Below, piece by piece: positions 21,576-33,265 of a stretch of DNA of 64,000 bases. A program made the position numbers and the translations under genes. Within the stretch, counting starts at the first letter, position 1. Each line of letters opens with the position of its first letter. The notes under the pieces were generated by a model. The model saw only the letters and a list, made by a program, of their open reading frames with translations. It made no database searches and was not told the origin of the DNA. The DNA comes from Cryptomeria japonica. Taxonomy: Eukaryota; Streptophyta; Pinopsida; Cupressales; Cupressaceae. Where the stretch lies: assembly GCF_030272615.1 (NCBI RefSeq), contig NC_081411.1, positions 42,709,140 through 42,773,139 on the forward strand. The letters run 5' to 3'.

Positions 21576-24116
21576 TATTGCGACTCATTAAAAATTGAGT
21601 ATTTTGAGAGGCCCATTTCTAATTTTTGCATTTGTTATCAAAGGACTACCTAATAGGCTAGATCGATAAGGATTCATTTCAAGGAAGGACAAAACAAAAC
21701 CTGGTTTGTATCCTCCCCTCGTGCGAAATTTTCAAGTAAATGCAATCGGTTGGTGTATTGCCGGTGCCCCTACGTGATTCTTGAAGAGGCTCAAAAACCT
21801 TCAGGAAAAAGAAAATGGCAGGAAGTCGCATGACAGAGGAAAGGACCCAGAGGGTTTTCAAGCACAGAGCCAGGCATAAACCCTTTATCCCACATTGGTG
21901 GTGGGGAGGAGCGTTTAAGTATTTAAATGTAAAGCCCCACGCATATTAAGTGTCAAAGCTTACAGGCTTTTGGCAAGAGGTGGCTTGTGGCTAGGTGGAC
22001 TCCGCGCACATGCGCATCTCAAGGCATCCAAAATTTTGGGAAAGGATATCGAGAAGAGATTAAAAATCAAGTAGATCAAGAAGATCGATGGTGATCCGAG
22101 GAAGATCAATGACTCTCACTAAACTATAATGGGAAGCTACTCGTTAGAGTATCCATCATGACTAGGTGGGCCTGGGTCCAGTAGAAGGTCAGGCCTAAAG
22201 TGACATGGCGGACCCGACAGAAAGGGTGAGCGACAAAGACCAATTCAAGACCTCATGACTTAAACTCAGTCTCCATCTCTCTAGCATAAAATGCTAATAC
22301 CCAAAAGACTAGAGACCTCGCAAGCAAGTAGATCTACAGATGATCCAACGGTGGTCGCTGGGTCATGATGAGAAACTGCTAGTTGGCATATCCCTCATGA
22401 CCCCATGACAAAGAAGAGCTCCATTCCAGCGGTGAGCCATGGCCGACAGTTAATGAAAGTTGTTAAGGCAAGTAGTTCATTTCGGTGGTTAGTGGAGGTT
22501 GTGCTAAGGTGTCAAAGTGGAGAGCCCGTAATGAATACCCTCACAACAGGTGACACCTAGTTGTGAACTCCAGAGCTAATCAAAGGGTGCCACATGGTGA
22601 CACCATGGCATAAGAGAGAGCCACTCAGAGGGACTAAGGATCGAGCAGGTTGAGAAAGATCCAATGCTTAGTCGAGTTGATTGGATGGTGGTCGCTATAC
22701 CGTGATCAGAAGACGTGCGATGTTTATTCGCTACGACTTGGCGACCGAGTGCTGGGGCTCGCTAAGAGAGAAGATCAAGTTTGATCGGATGATCATGGTT
22801 TCATTTTGGCTGTGAGTCTAGGTCATGCTAAGGTGGTGAGACATGGGCCCCAGAATGAACTAGATGATGCCACGTGGCGGAGATGCAAGGCAAATGTCTG
22901 CGCGGCAAGATTCAAAGATTTAAATATAAATTCAGACTGCGGTAGCAGGTAGAAACTTAAACAACCGACCTACAAAGGGATTGATGACTAAAGGACTTAT
23001 TTTTGCTCGATATATGTGTTATATATCATTGGAAATCTCTCGATCCACAGAATCTAATTCTGCAGTCAAGTGTAACCCATGGTAAATATCTTTGGGGCAG
23101 TTACCTCGGGATCTCAGATTGGATTTTTTAGTCAAAGAGATTGGATGTTTTGCAGGCCAAGTTGTGCGAAATAGTTATTGTTGAAGGATAGGGTAGTTTC
23201 TATTGTTAGAGAATGGAATTTGATTTTGTCCTCCCTTTCCTTCTTATTCAAGAGTCTTCTCATTTTATAAGGGTTCCAAATTTTTGTGAGCAAGGCTCCA
23301 TAATCTTGGTTTCCAATTCTGAGCTTTTTTTCAAATTTGTAATATAATGTCCCTTTTCAAGTAATAGAGTATCTTCTTTCTATAGATTTTTTTGTTGGAG
23401 GTCATATATATGTAAGGTATATATACAGTTTATTGGACTATCTCTAGGCCTTCTCTTATTTTCAATGAATCCAGTCTTCAAGGGAGTTTGGTTTTGTCCT
23501 CTCAAAGTGGGAGTGTAATGAGTGTTCTTAGGTACTCTTCAAGGAAGAGTTTAAATCATATGAATAATCATTTTGGATTCAGGAAAATGGTTGGATATGT
23601 ATGATCCTCTATTTGAGTTTAGAATGTATTAATGACAAACATTAATATAGGGATATCTTTCTTAATAAATTGGATTTGCAATAGAAGTTTTTATTTGTAG
23701 ATTGATGTATGACTCCATGCCCTTCGATAAGGCACTGGTCCTGCAAATTTTGGGGATTGTCAGAGAGTTTTAATAATCAATATCCATTTACTTTTATGTT
23801 GTAGGTTTGGTTTTTTCCACCTATCTCATTCTCCAATCTAGTTGAGATATCAATGTAGATCTAGCCCATCTGTAGTAACCTCCTTGTTGTTGAGCCCTAT
23901 GAGATTTATCTACTTTCTATTGATGTTATTATGTGTGTAAAGGGTTTGATTTAATGCATCAAAGGTACACCTACCTAGGTTTTGTAGAGCCTGAAGAGTA
24001 GAAGGATTTTTATCCTTGTTATGTTGTCCAAGCCCTAAATCTTTTCATTGATTGAGATTGGCTATTTCATAGATAGATTGCAGGTGAACTTGGTTTGCTC
24101 ATTTTTTAGAACAACG
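21576..24116 (+). mobile_element. 5' LTR of element G
   Basis: Matches 26665-29214 from TATTGCGACTCAT to TTTAGAACAAC. No ORF of note. LTRs longer than the interior are unusual. Confidence 0.85.
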
Positions 24117-24121
24117 AAAAA

Positions 24122-24139
24122 TGGTGACTCCGCTGGGGA
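24122..24139 (+). other. Primer-binding site of element G
   Basis: TGGTGACTCCGCTGGGGA, a PBS found in many plant gypsy elements, five bases after the LTR end. Confidence 0.85.
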
Positions 24140-24835
24140 ATATGCTACAACTTGTGTTGATTGGATTCAAATTGAGAGCACTCTTTGTCTATCAACAATT
24201 AAAGTCAATTAGTCCAGCCATGTCCATTTGAGGAAAGAGTCATAAAAGTGTTATAAATCTGAAATTATTTTCAGATCTGCAGTTATTTGCCTGGTAGTGT
24301 TGTGTACCAAGTGTTGAAAATTTGTTATACTTTTATCTTTGTGTAAGTCTAGATCTCTTCATGTTCTATAAATGATTTTATAAATTTTCACAGTAGTGAG
24401 TGGTGACTCTGAAATATCTCTGCACCAGTGTGCATTATTGTAAAAAAATTTAAAAGATTTGGTGAACTTACAACAAGATTTAGCAGGTGCTTGGGGTTTA
24501 AAGATTGAAGATCCCAAAAATTTATTGAAGATATTTTCCTTCGTGAAGGAGGTGGCGACTTTGTATAAAGATTAGTGTACAATGTTAGAAGATCTGAGAA
24601 AGATCTCACCAAATATCAGAGCAGCAGTAGCAAATTTTACCCAAGTATTCCTCAAAAACTTTATGAGATAACTTTGTTCCTTATAAGGTGAAGCAAGTCA
24701 CCAGGAAAAGGAGTATTGGTTCTAGGGTTACATACTTCTTGGTTTGAAAGTTTCAATCAGAAATATGGTGAGAAGGATGTCTGGTTATGAAGTTAATGAC
24801 TGCATATGCTTTGAAAAGAGAGTAAAATAGTAAGG

Positions 24836-25994
24836 ATGAATGGTCATAGTAATAGTTCAATAGATGTTTCAAATTTGATGGATCTAGATGTGGTTCCTAG
24901 ATCTAAAATTTCTTTGTCAAATTTGAAAGACATTGATAGGGAGATTGAAATACATCTTCAAAAGATCCAAGAAAAGTGCATTTTTTTTTCTAAGAAAGAA
25001 AGTAGGGAAGAAGAATGAAGAATCATCATATGTTTTTTATGAAAGATTTATTGCTGCATTAAATGAGCTCCCAGTTGATGTTAGACCCCATGAGTCTGTT
25101 TGGATTCAATTATTCTTAGAGCTTGATGAGCCTGACTCAATTAATTGGTCTACAACCTTGAGAGAAGAAAGTGTTGCATTTATTAAAGAATGGATAGATG
25201 AGATTGAAGTGACCAAATCTGAAAATGTACACAGTATTGAGTATAGTGATGGAGATAAATCCGTGAGTGGATATATTTCTTATGATGCTAAAGGTGACTC
25301 TTATTCTCAGCATGATAGTGTAGATGTGTATTCAGAGCAAGAAAAAAATTGTGAGATCATAAGTTATTATTGAAATAGTCTTGAGCCTATTAAGGTTTCA
25401 TATTTGAATGATATATATCACCTTGCTGTCAATATGAATCCACAAAGTGTTTGTAACCAAGGTAATGAAACTATGTTGCAACACATAGAAACACTTTATG
25501 ATCAGCATGATAAAAGTTATGATGCAAATGCAAGTTATTGTAATGACAAAAGAAATGTGCATAAAGACATGAGTAGTGCAGATTTGATACCTACATTAGA
25601 TTGGGACAATGTTTACAACACGGAAGATAAAGTGAAGGAAAATGAAAATGAAGGAGAAGGTTCACTAAACAGTGAACAAATCTTAGAACTCTTAGCTGCT
25701 GATCTTAAGAGGTATGCATCCAGAAATGTCCCCAATCTCTCATAGCCAATCGATATATGTTTTAATACTGATGATGTTTTTGAGGGTGTGAAGTATGATA
25801 CTTATGTTATTGATTCTTTCCCTACATTTGATTTGAAAAGTAGACAAAGTGAAAATGCATATACAGTTGATAGATGTGATAATGTGGATTCATATGTTGA
25901 TATGAACTCAAAATTTGATATGCATTGTGTGCATTTTGCTATTAAAAATAATGACAAATCTAAAGAAGTTCCCAAATTTGCAAGTGGTAAATGA
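24836..25994 (+). pseudogene. Decayed acidic ORF of element G, function unknown
   Basis: Opens MNGHSNSSIDVSNLMDLDVV and runs about 390 codons. A shift at a run of nine T (24981-24989) moves reading into the frame of YVFYERFIAALNELPVD. In-frame stops at 25371 and 25743 split the rest. The product is rich in Asp, Glu, Ser and Tyr (NENEGEGSLNSEQILELLAADL), with no zinc knuckle or recognised Gag core. The first part near FYERFIAALNEL could be a divergent Gag fragment, but I cannot show it. It is the only coding trace in G. Confidence 0.55.
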
Positions 25995-26664
25995 ACCATT
26001 GATAAGTACTGATGATACATTTTCATGTTTGTAAGAGGCTGATTGGAATTGTGATCAGAATGTTGAAGTGCAGTCAACTTAGAAATGTTTCTTTCTAGTT
26101 TGCAAGCCAAGGTTGCAGATGAATGTTTTCTTCTTGTGCAAACTAGTGATCAGCATGTGCCTGATATTCCCAGTGATCAGATGGAGTTGGGTTACTTTTC
26201 TTCTCAGCTAGGAAATAATTGTAAATAATATGATAGTTATATGTCATTTGATGATCAACATTTAGAGGCGGGTTTTGTTTTTCAAAGATTGAATGATTAC
26301 TAGTATGCTGATTATTTTTTGTATGATATGCTGATTAGAAGTGGAAGTGTGATTAATCAGGCAGATGACAGTGAAAATTCCAGCTTACCTTTAGTTAATG
26401 GAAATGAGAATCATGTGTTTGATAGAGGTAAGCATTGATTTCAATTTTGATGGCCCGGGGCCATATGTAAATAAATTGTATCTTGTACAGTTGCTTTGTT
26501 TTTTAGTTGTGTGGTTTTCAATAAAGTACCCTATTGTTTGGGTAGAATAAGGAGCCCTTGTTTTTGAGAAGAAGAGATGTGTCCTATTTTTGGGTGGTCT
26601 GCTCTGCCAAAGATTCTAAATTCTTGTGTTGAGCTTGCAATCAACCATCCCCAGTCAGAGCCAC
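25995..26664 (+). other. 3' interior of element G, no gene seen
   Basis: AT-rich, with short acidic reading traces in several frames and no clear polypurine tract next to the 3' LTR. Confidence 0.5.
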
Positions 26665-29214
26665 TATTGGGACTCATAAAAATTTGAGTATTTTGAGAGG
26701 TCCATTTCTAATTTTTGCATCTGCTATCAAAGGACTACCTAATGGGTTAGATCGATAAGGATTCATTTCAAGGAAGGACAAAACAAAACCCAGTTTGCAT
26801 TATCCCCTCATGCAAAATTTTAAAGTAAATGTAATTGGTTGGTGTATTGTCGGGTGCCCCTGCGTGGTTCTTCAAGAGGCTCCAAAACCTCAAGGCAAAA
26901 GAAAATGGCAGGAAGTCGCATGATAGAGGAAAGGACCTAGAGGGTTTTCAAGCACAGAGCAAGGCATAAATCATTTATCCCACATTAGTGGTGGGGAGGA
27001 GCATTTTAGATTTTAAATGTAAATCCCCATGCATATTAAGTGTCAAAGCTTACGAGCTTTTGGCAAGAGGTGGCTCGTGGCCCAGTGGACCTCGCATCCA
27101 CACACATATCAAGGCATCTAAAATTTTGGGATAGGCTAGCGAAAAGAGATTAAAAATCAAGAAAATTAGGAAGATCTACGATGATTTGAGGAAGATCAAT
27201 GGCTATTGCTAAACCGTGATGGGAAGTTGCTCGTTAGAGTATCCATCGTGACTAGGCGACAAGCCGAGCCCAGGCCTAGTAGAAGGTCATGCCTAAAGTG
27301 ATGTGGTGGGCCCAGTAGAAAGGGTGAGTGGCAAAGACCAATTCGACACCTCACAACTTAAACTTAGTCTCTAGCTCGCTAGCATGAAATGCTAATACCC
27401 AAAAGACTAGAGGCCTGGCGAGCGAACAGATCTACAGATGATCCAACGGTGGTCACTGGGTTGTGATGAGAAGCTGCTAGTTGGCATATCCCTCATGACC
27501 CCATGACAAAGAATAGGTCCATTCTAGTGGTGAGCTATGGCCGATAGTTAATGAAAGTAGTTAAGGCAGGTGGTTCATTTTGGTAGTTAGTGCAGGTCAT
27601 GCTAAGGTGTCAGAGTGGAGATCCCAGAATGAATACCCTCGTGATAGGTGGCACCCAGTTGTGAGCTCCAGAGCCAATCAAAGGGTGCCATGTGGTGACA
27701 CCATGGCATAAGAGAGAGCCACTCAGAGGGACTAAAGATCGAGCAGGTTGAGAAAGATCCAATGGTCGACCGAGTTGATCGGATGGTGGTCGCTATACCA
27801 CGATCGGAAGATGTGCGATGTTTATTCGCTATGACTTGGTTACCAAGTGTTGGGGCCCGCTAAGAGAACAGATCAAGGTTGATCGAACAGTCATGGTTTC
27901 ATTTCGGCTGTGAGTCCAGGCTATTTTGAGGTGGTAGGACATGGGCCCCGAAATGAACCAGATGATGCCACATGTTGGAGATGCAGGGCAAATGGCTGCC
28001 TGACAAGATTCAAAGATTTAAATATAAATTTGAGACTGTGGTAGCAAGTAAAAACTTAAACAACTGACCTACAGAGGGATTGATGACTAAAAGACTATTT
28101 TTTGCCTGATATATAAGTGTTATATAACGTTGGAAAGATCTCGATCCATGAAATTTGATTCTAAAGTCAAGTGTAACCCACGACAAATATCTTTGGGGCA
28201 GTTACCTCGGGATCTCAGGTTGGATTTTTCAGTCAAAGAGATTGGATGTTCTGTAGGCCAAGTTGTGTGAAACAGTTATTGTTGAAGGATAGAGTAGTTG
28301 CTATTGTCAGAGCATGAAATCCGATTTTGTCCTCCCTTTCCTTCTTATTTGAGAGTCTTCTCATTTTGTAAGGGTTCCATATTTTTGTGAGCAAGGCTCC
28401 AATCTCGGTTTGCAATTCTGAGCTTTTTTCAAATTTGTAATACAATGTCCCTTTTCAAGTAATAGAGTGTCTTCTTGCTGTAGATTTTTCTGTTGCAGGT
28501 CATATATATGTAAGGCATATATACAATTTATTGGACTGTCTCTAGGCCTTCTCTTATTTTCAATGAATCTAGTCTTCAAGGGAGTTTGGGTTTGTCCTCT
28601 CAAAGTGGGAGTGTAATGAGTTTTCTTAGGTACTCTTCAAGGAAGAGTTTAAATTATGTGAATAATCATTTTGGATTCAGGATAATGTCTGGATATGTAT
28701 GATCCTCTGTTTGAGTTTAGAATGTATTAATGTCAGACATTAATACAGGGATATCTTTCTTAATAAATTGGATTTGCAATAGAAATTTTCATTTGCAGAT
28801 TGATGTATGACTCCATGCCCTTGGATAAGGCACTGGTCCTGTAGATTCTGGGGATTCTTAGAGAGTTTTAATAATCAATATCCATTTACTTTTATGTTGT
28901 AGGTTTGGTTTGTTCCACCTATCTCATGCTCCAATCTTGTTGAGATATCAATGTAGATCTAGCCCATCTGCAGTAACCTCCTTGTTGTTGAGCCCTATGA
29001 GATTTATCTACTTTCTATTGATGTTGTTATGTGTGTAAAGGGTCTAATTTAATGCATCAAAGGTACAACCACCTAGGTTTTGCAGAGCCTAAAGAGTAGA
29101 AGGACTGTTATCCTTGTTATGTTGTCCAAGCCCCAAATCTTTTCATTAATTGAGATTGGCTATTTCATAGATAGATTGTAGGTGAACTTGGTTTGCTCAT
29201 TTTTTAGAATAACA
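26665..29214 (+). mobile_element. 3' LTR of element G
   Basis: Second copy of the G LTR, ending TTTAGAATAACA, followed by resumed A sequence. Confidence 0.85.
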
Positions 29215-30753
29215 CATTCCTTTTCCATTAGCGTTGTTCATATCCATAACAAGAGCGTTTGTGCATGTATCTGATTTCTCACCATGGTTTGGATCATTGG
29301 GTATATCATAATGAACTTGTTTCTAGGCTTGGGGCGAAATCCTACACTTAACTGGGGGCAAAAAAAATAATTTATGATCATTTTTGAGCTTAATCAAATA
29401 GGTAGAACAATAGTTAGACAAAACTTGTCAAGCAAAAAACTGAGACACATCAAACATTGAACAGAAGATCACACGGTCAACCATCAAGCTATCACATATT
29501 AGTCTAAGCACATCACACACTTTTTAATGGATGATATCTTTTGGATACTGCTTTTAGCACTTTCATTCAACTTTACTATCTTGATTTTTGCTATCATGAT
29601 TTCTGAGTGACTCCATGATGTCTTTGACTAGAGGAACAAGGAACATGATATTTTCTCATCTGTTGTTTGTAAATTAATAATTAATATGTGTGATTTTATC
29701 TCAAGACATGATCATTAGAGTATCATCAAAGACATTTCTGATTTGTGTATAGCAATAGTTAATACTGCTTATTTTACACAAGCAACACTCAAGAAATCTT
29801 GGTTTAACTATACCTAGATGCTTGTGCTCTCTTGCAATATCAAAATCTAGGAAATAAGTGCTCAGGTCATCATGGTTTAACTATACCATTGATGTTTGCA
29901 CTCACTTCCCACATTTTCAAAATCTCAATGATGACTAAATGCAATAACCCAATGACTAGTCTGGTTGTAGCTTTGCATTTCATTTCCATTCACATTTACA
30001 TTTAGCTTCCATTTCATTCTTGCATGGGATCCCACAATCTCATCTTATCCAAGGCTAAATCTATCATAGGAATCATCAAAGCATCATCATAAGTGTATAC
30101 ACAATCAGACTGATGACTCATCTCTCTCCCGATATTGTCAACCAGCGCAAATCTTATGTTACCCCCTAAACAGAATCAACGTCAGCATATCTGAATCTTC
30201 CTGCAACCTGATATCAACAAAATGTGAGTTCCTTATCCAATTAACCTTATTCATTCTATCAATCGATCGCATCTAATCTATTCTATCATGTCTTATACTT
30301 GATGTATCTTTCCTAGAACTAGACGTTCTGATCAAGTCTTATACAAGATTTATCGTTCCTGAAACCAAATGTTTTGATCATTTTTTTCTTATACAGGAGG
30401 TGTCATTCCTAAAACCAGACTCAATCTTGATCTTATCAATCTAATCAATCTTGTCACATTCAATCAATATTTATCAATCATCACATCAAGAACCACACCA
30501 TCGTGATCAAAGAACTCGTACTTTCATCAATCAATATTGCGGAAATCAAATCATCTCTAATCGAGACATCAATTTCACAAACATCTATACACTCCAAAGG
30601 TAAATTATCTCAATTTATCTCTGGAGGGGGAATAATCGTACCGCAATTTATCAATCAATGTCTAGGGCATCCTATCGAACCAATGTCATTATTAAAATGA
30701 GATTATTCTTTGAATCAACGCATCATCACACCTCACTTCAAAGAGGGGAAAAA
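29215..30753 (+). other. 3' non-coding region and polypurine tract of element A
   Basis: Resumes A after G. CACCATGGTTTGGATCATTG and AACTGGGGGCAAAA match the B 3' region near 50522 and 50576. Three imperfect units of 46 to 50 bases start TCTTATAC at 30291, 30337 and 30387. AAAGAGGGGAAAAA at 30740-30753 is the polypurine tract next to the 3' LTR. No ORF is convincing. Confidence 0.75.
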
Positions 30754-30955
30754 TGTATACACCTAAAAATGGTCTTAAGATAATTAATTGAATAAGCAAT
30801 TATTTAATTAATCCTCCTTCCCAATTTAATTGAATTCATTATCAATTTGATTAAATTCTCCCACTCATCTACTTATTAATGAATCTAAGGATTTACTTAA
30901 TAGGTTCATTTCAATAGTCAATTTTGATTAATTAATCTAAATTGCTTAACCCTAA
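30754..30955 (+). mobile_element. Start of the 3' LTR of element A, cut by F
   Basis: Matches the first 200 bases of 3373-4482 and stops at the boundary of the F LTR. The remainder should lie beyond the window. Confidence 0.88.
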
Positions 30956-31171
30956 TGGCATGATGAAAGAATACATATCCGATAGAATACTAAGAGGGAG
31001 GGTTGAATCAGTATATAGAAAAACTGAAACAAGGTTCCCAAAATCAAACTCGGTGAAACAAAGTAATCATATCTCAGTTAAGATCAATACTCATAAGAAT
31101 GCTTGACATTGATCGGTTCAACTACTATTACAGCTTCAATAGATAACAACCTCAACATCTATATAAATATT
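30956..31171 (-). mobile_element. End part of the F 3' LTR
   Basis: On the plus strand it begins TGGCATGATG, so the LTR ends in CA. The C-rich hairpin is at 30987-31014, with arms ATACTAA and TCAGTAT. The last five bases, ATATT, are the left target duplication of B. The remainder of this LTR is at 56590-57742. Confidence 0.75.
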
Positions 31172-31675
31172 TGTATACACATAAAAATTGGCTATGAGAA
31201 ATTAAATAAATATTTTATATTTATTTAATAATTATTCTTCTATTAAATAGTTAATTTGAAAAGATTATATTTAATTCATTTTTCATGTCTTTCTATTAAT
31301 TGATATTTTATTAATTAATTCATCTATCTTATTCTTCTAATTAATTACATATCTAATATTTAATTATTCCTCTAACCACGTTAATTAAATATCTAATATT
31401 TAATTATTTCCTTCAAGCAATTAAATATCTAATATTTAATAGTTATTCTCCTATCGTATAGTCTCTAATATTAAATAATTCTTAAATTATTTAATCCCTT
31501 TTCCAACTCACCCTCCATCTCCACTTCATCTTCCCTTTGCGAACTCATCAAACATGTGGCTAAAGAAATTAATATTTGTTAAACATTAATTCATCATTTA
31601 TCTTCAACTTCCAAAATTAATGAAAATTGTGTACGTACACATATTTCTTAACCATTTCCTATATTCTCTCCAACA
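31172..31675 (+). mobile_element. 5' LTR of element B, first part
   Basis: TGTATACACATAAAAATTGG start, very AT-rich, matching 55445 onward. Interrupted after CAACA by element C; resumes at 39775. Confidence 0.92.
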
Positions 31676-32865
31676 TGTTAGGCCCAATATGGAAAGCTAA
31701 TGTACTGAGAGGGGAGGGGTGAATCAATACTTCAAAACTTTTCTTCAATAATAACTTTACTATTATGCATAAACCGAATAGTTCAGTAACATAATATAAA
31801 GCTAAAACAAATAGATAACAATCATACATGATTCACTCCATAACACATATATTTTGGTTACACAGAAACTCTTGGTTAGAGAGAAAAACTGCGATGGGGA
31901 TGGCACCCACAACTTCACTACTGCAATAATAAAGAGTGCTCAGTTAGAGCTACATGTTTAGCTATTTCTGATAGCTTACCCTGTTAGGAGTAACAAGATC
32001 TATTAGATCTACCTTGCTAAAGGATTTTACAACACTTAATCTAAATGCTGCACCTGGTTAGAGGCTTTACAATTTATAGACTTGGTTAGAGTCTTTTACC
32101 CTGTTAAAGGTTTCTCTTACAACTTCAAAATATTACAATAAAATCATTACAAATATCTACAACTTTACATCTGGAATGTTATAGCAGATTCTATGTGCTT
32201 AGAATAGATTACCTTGCTTATAGCATACCTCGGTAACCCATATAGCAGCTTGGTAAACCCTTCTGTTTACTCTATTCTTTGACTGTTCTATGAAATCCTT
32301 CTCGGTGACCTCTGTGTCTCTGTAACAGTCATAACACTTGGTGCTTTCACATGTCTTGCTTCATATATCTCTATATCTTCCTTTTTGTCATGCTACATGT
32401 ATATGTCTAATCTCAATTCATGTTGTATAAATAGATCTCTTATGACGGTGATTCAATTCATTGCTTCGATCTTACAAACATGTTTTACCGAATGAATAAC
32501 CATGCAAAATATTTCATTGGTTAGATGACCTCAAAATTGTACACAATCTTTAGGTGCAATTTCCAATGTGATAACGGTTCTATGTGCCTTGATCTTGTAA
32601 CACGTTTTCATATGCATGTCTAGGTTCAATGAATCTGGTAACACATTTCACTTGGTGTATAACAACTCGGTGTGTCATTTTTGCTGCTCGGTAGACATGG
32701 ACTGATACTTGGTAGACAACTCAGTGTATACTGCGCTCTGAGACTACTCTCTTCTGTAACTGACTAGACTGTTCATACTGACTGAATATTTTGGTAGTAG
32801 TAACCGACTAGAGTATATAGTATAACTTTGACATAAAACTAATGGCAACTTGATAAGTAGTAACA
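31676..32865 (-). mobile_element. 3' LTR of element C
   Basis: Matches 38585-39774 with no length change. The C-rich hairpin is at 31702-31730, and AACAGG-type words (as CCTGTTAGG on the plus strand) lie near 31980-32110. Confidence 0.92.
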
Positions 32866-33265
32866 ATCTCCCCTTTTGACATTAGTTGAGATGTTTGACA
32901 AAAAACTACTTTCAAAGTTATAACTCAAAAATCTATATACTTGTAAAATTGACTATACTGACAGTATATACAATAGTTAATAAAATAATATATCCAGATA
33001 TACTCCCCTTATCGATGTACTATGCAAAACTCTGATTTTGCATGCTCGGTGATCTATTCTTGTTCTTTGCTTACTGTTTTGTACACTGCTCAGTTCACTA
33101 CTCTTGGATACTCTTCTTACTCTGCTCGGTATACTCCCCTTGTATACTATACTCCTTTTGTTTGATACTTTGAATACTATATCACTCCCCCAATACTGTA
33201 TCAATACTGTATCACTCCCCCTTTTTGACAAACATCAAAACTTAATTACCATTCGGGGGTGGTAA
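32866..33265 (-). other. Polypurine tract and 3' untranslated part of element C
   Basis: Minus-strand AAAAGGGGAGAT directly precedes the 3' LTR (32866-32877). The rest is pyrimidine-rich on the plus strand (ACTCCCC words), with no gene. Confidence 0.75.

Larger units (their letters stand above)
21576..29214 (+). mobile_element. Element G: long-LTR, pol-less gypsy-type element
   Basis: Two direct repeats of 2541 and 2550 bp flank only about 2.55 kb. A gypsy-type PBS (TGGTGACTCCGCTGGGGA) follows the left repeat. The interior holds one decayed acidic ORF and no protease, RT or integrase, so it must have relied on another element. Flanks CATTA (21571-21575) and CATTC (29215-29219) may be the target duplication. 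The LTRs start TATTG rather than TGTTG, so the ends are less certain. Roughly 10% LTR divergence by eye over 215 bases. Confidence 0.85.
3373..30955 (+). mobile_element. Element A: decayed Tat-like Ty3/gypsy retrotransposon
   Basis: Order: 5' LTR, PBS, long leader, gag, retropepsin, G-patch, linker, RT, RNase H, second RNase H, integrase, repeat-rich 3' region, polypurine tract, start of 3' LTR. It is interrupted by copia D (11849-19175) and by G (21576-29214). Its 3' LTR is cut off at 30956 by F. Over the 200 bases where both LTRs are visible they differ at roughly 17 sites by eye. Every coding module except the RT is broken. It is related to element B throughout, with the same LTR start TGTATACAC and almost the same polypurine tract. 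Confidence 0.9.

Noticed and set aside
21230-21588. Two Phe-rich ORFs on the minus strand
   Set aside because: They are the translation of an A-rich tandem repeat on the plus strand. No start context or domain.
24388-24612. Minus-strand 74-codon ORF in element G
   Set aside because: Short, no domain, and opposite to the direction of the element.
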